Source: Clostridia bacterium (GTDB lineage Bacteria; Bacillota; Clostridia; TANB77; CAG-508). Taken from it: a DNA stretch of 64,000 nucleotides. Position 1 is the first letter of the stretch, and each line of letters begins with the position of its first letter. The stretch is from assembly GCA_017625465.1 (NCBI GenBank), contig JAGAKS010000001.1, positions 1 through 64,000 of the forward strand, given 5' to 3'. Shown here in pieces: positions 62,192 through 64,000 of the stretch. Both the position numbers and the translations under genes were made by a program. The notes beneath the pieces were generated by a model. That model was given only the letters and a program-made list of their open reading frames with translations, was not told the DNA's origin and searched no databases.

Positions 62192-62797
62192 CTATTTTTT
62201 CCATTCAACATTTTCTCTAATTACTGTTGCTGGAACACCAGCAACAATTGTATTAGCTGGAACATCTTTTGTTACTATTGCTCCAGCAGCAATAACAGCT
62301 CCATCTCCAATAGTCACACCTTTCATAATAATTGCCCTAGTTCCTATCCAAACATGATTACCAATAACAATTGGTTTTGTTTTACAATGATTTTTACCTA
62401 ATATTTCATGAGCATCTGTATCTCTTATTATAACATCTCTTGCTATAGCTACATCTTCTCCAATAACTATTTTATCTGCACATATTATTTGTACACACGC
62501 ATTAGTATAACCACTATTTAATGTTAAATTTCCGCCTTTAAAAATTCTTATATCAGATCCCGCTCCTATTGAAAAGTCACCGTTTATACAAAAATTAGAT
62601 TCTTCTTCCATACTGAATCTGGTTTCCAATTTTGATTTAAGGTTTTCTTTGACGCCTAATCTAAAAATACCTTTATTATTAATTTTAGCATCTTTATTTA
62701 TTTGTATTCTACAACAAGTTAAACATCTAAAATCGGATTTATATTTTTTGGAATAAAATACTGTTTTCAACACATCAAAATTAAATATATTTTTCAT
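62192..62797 (-). CDS. Hexapeptide-repeat acyltransferase
   Basis: 201 residues with left-handed beta-helix repeats ([60 protein letters not shown]) and the His in DAHEI typical of O-acetyltransferases of the LbH class. Acetyl-CoA dependent modification of a surface sugar is inferred. 12 bases before the epimerase gene. Confidence 0.9.
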   Translation of the reverse strand: MKNIFNFDVLKTVFYSKKYKSDFRCLTCCRIQINKDAKINNKGIFRLGVKENLKSKLETRFSMEEESNFCINGDFSIGAGSDIRIFKGGNLTLNSGYTNACVQIICADKIVIGEDVAIARDVIIRDTDAHEILGKNHCKTKPIVIGNHVWIGTRAIIMKGVTIGDGAVIAAGAIVTKDVPANTIVAGVPATVIRENVEWKK

Positions 62798-62801
62798 TTC
62801 T

Positions 62802-63983
62802 TTATTTCCTTTTTATAATTTTCTTTATTTTCATAGCATATTTGTTTGTATTAAAAAATATTTTTACTTTTTCTATCAGATTTGGACTAGGAAAATATTT
62901 TTTATGCAATTCTTCATACGATAAATTGTCTATATTTTCAAAAACAAGTTGTCTATTTGGAGTCTTTTCAACAGAATTTTGCATACATATATTTCCTTCA
63001 AAAATTTTGTTTGAAACAATTTCTTGAAAATTAATATTCTTCTTTATTTGTTCAAATAATTCTTCACCTTGTTTTGAATTTATTAATACCATAGATGTTC
63101 CTTTATTTTCATCTAGCTTTTTATTTATATTTTCTATTCCCCAAAAATCTGCAACAGTAATATCAGCCATTTTAGGTAAATCTTTAAATTTACAATCATA
63201 ACATGATGGTCTCATAAAAGCATTATATTTTAAATATCCTATCATATATGAATCATAATATCTTCCACCTATATAAGTATTCCCATTTTCAAAATCAATC
63301 TTAGTACTAAAATTATGCCAACCATTTATTTTATTTTTAAATTTTATATAACTAATTTTTGATTTATATTTTTGTTCTAAATTTTCTATATACTTTTTAA
63401 ATATTTTAGGAGAATTCATTCCTCTACATATAAAATCAACAGTTATTAAATTTTTATAATCTTTTTGAAGATAATTGTATAATCCATGTACTTGGCATGG
63501 ACTACCACAAAAAAGCACTTTACTACCATTAATTAATTTCTCTTTAATTTCTCTAAAAATATAATTGATATTGCTCTGTAAATATTTTGAACTTCTTATT
63601 TTATCTAAATCTTTTATATTATTAGATATAAAATGTTCTACCATCCACTCCTCATTATAAACAGCTCCGCAAACATATCCGTTTTCGGAATAAATTTGTT
63701 TTGCTAATTCTGAAAAAATGCCACCAGAAGTACTATCTAATCTGATAAATTCATCTTTTGACCATGCAGCAAATACTTTAGGTGTTTTGCTATTATTAAT
63801 TTCTTTTTTATTGTAGATTGGACAAGTCTTATCACATAACCCGCACTGAATACATTTTTGTGCATCAACTTTAGGATATTTAAAACCTTCATTATCCTCT
63901 ACCATTTCAATAGCATTCACTGGACAAATATTATAGCAAGCTCCACAACTTGTACAATTTATCTTATTTTTAATTTCAATCAT
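62802..63983 (-). CDS. F420-hydrogenase beta-subunit-like iron-sulfur protein
   Basis: 393 residues: two 4Fe-4S ferredoxin motifs at the N-terminus ([12 protein letters not shown] and [12 protein letters not shown]), then FrhB N- and C-terminal domains ([54 protein letters not shown]). Members of this type in exopolysaccharide clusters occur beside polysaccharide pyruvyl transferases and acetyltransferases. ATG 63983 lies 17 bases from the window edge, and the cluster probably continues beyond it. Confidence 0.9.
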   Translation of the reverse strand: MIEIKNKINCTSCGACYNICPVNAIEMVEDNEGFKYPKVDAQKCIQCGLCDKTCPIYNKKEINNSKTPKVFAAWSKDEFIRLDSTSGGIFSELAKQIYSENGYVCGAVYNEEWMVEHFISNNIKDLDKIRSSKYLQSNINYIFREIKEKLINGSKVLFCGSPCQVHGLYNYLQKDYKNLITVDFICRGMNSPKIFKKYIENLEQKYKSKISYIKFKNKINGWHNFSTKIDFENGNTYIGGRYYDSYMIGYLKYNAFMRPSCYDCKFKDLPKMADITVADFWGIENINKKLDENKGTSMVLINSKQGEELFEQIKKNINFQEIVSNKIFEGNICMQNSVEKTPNRQLVFENIDNLSYEELHKKYFPSPNLIEKVKIFFNTNKYAMKIKKIIKRK

Positions 63984-64000
63984 AGACCTTTAACCTCTAA

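Noticed and set aside
1..64000. CRISPR array, insertion sequence, integrase or rRNA
   Set aside because: No spaced direct repeats of CRISPR type, no transposase or integrase motifs and no rRNA sequence were seen on either strand.

Overview
The window is strongly AT-rich and looks like the chromosome of a low-GC Gram-positive bacterium of clostridial type. Pointers are T-box leaders on aminoacyl-tRNA synthetase genes, PolC replicase, GreA, RqcH, MreB, an acetate-forming pta/ackA operon and near-consensus sigma-A promoters. It cannot be placed more precisely from sequence alone. No IS element, prophage, CRISPR array or rRNA operon is visible. Most genes are on the minus strand.

Layout. 0-1.5 kb: an unrecognised gene with different codon use. 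1.5-9 kb: valS with a Val T-box, tRNA-Gln(CUG), tdk, a membrane protein, pgi, rqcH. 9-13.7 kb: pta followed by three consecutive acetate kinases. 13.8-19 kb: a small FLFQE-repeat protein, an mtaB-like gene with two frame changes, mreB, a Cys-rich cupin, a 26-codon ORF and a fused double sugar-phosphate transferase. 19-34 kb: argS, VanZ-like, RNHCP, nucleoside kinase, DUF1294, polC and the rseP/cdsA/uppS/frr/pyrH block, Nudix, greA. 34-45 kb: aspS with a T-box, a GT-C transferase, mltG, a degenerate GH18-like protein, NfeD/SPFH, cysteine desulfurase, a CBM-like acidic protein. 45-58 kb: pheST with a Phe T-box, an orphan three-gene cassette, two anchored surface proteins, MATE, Mg-type P-ATPase, DUF421. 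58-64 kb: an MqsR/Panacea toxin-antitoxin operon with a 32-bp perfect palindrome, sodC, small genes, and an exopolysaccharide-type cluster running off the right edge.

The most striking observation is about CGG codons. In a by-eye pass over the window, in-frame CGG occurs in the native-looking genes at only five places: twice in mtaB and once each in the 49.6-kb coiled-coil gene, sodC and the epimerase gene. At four of them the reading frame is broken exactly there and is restored by skipping the C and reading GGN as one glycine. In mtaB and sodC this rebuilds invariant family motifs. At the fifth, near a gene's 3' end, the same shift gives a plausible alternative C-terminus. This suggests +1 frameshifting (or CGGN quadruplet decoding as Gly) at a CGG codon that may be effectively unassigned in this organism. 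The gene at the left edge, which uses CGG three times normally, is the counter-example and also looks foreign.
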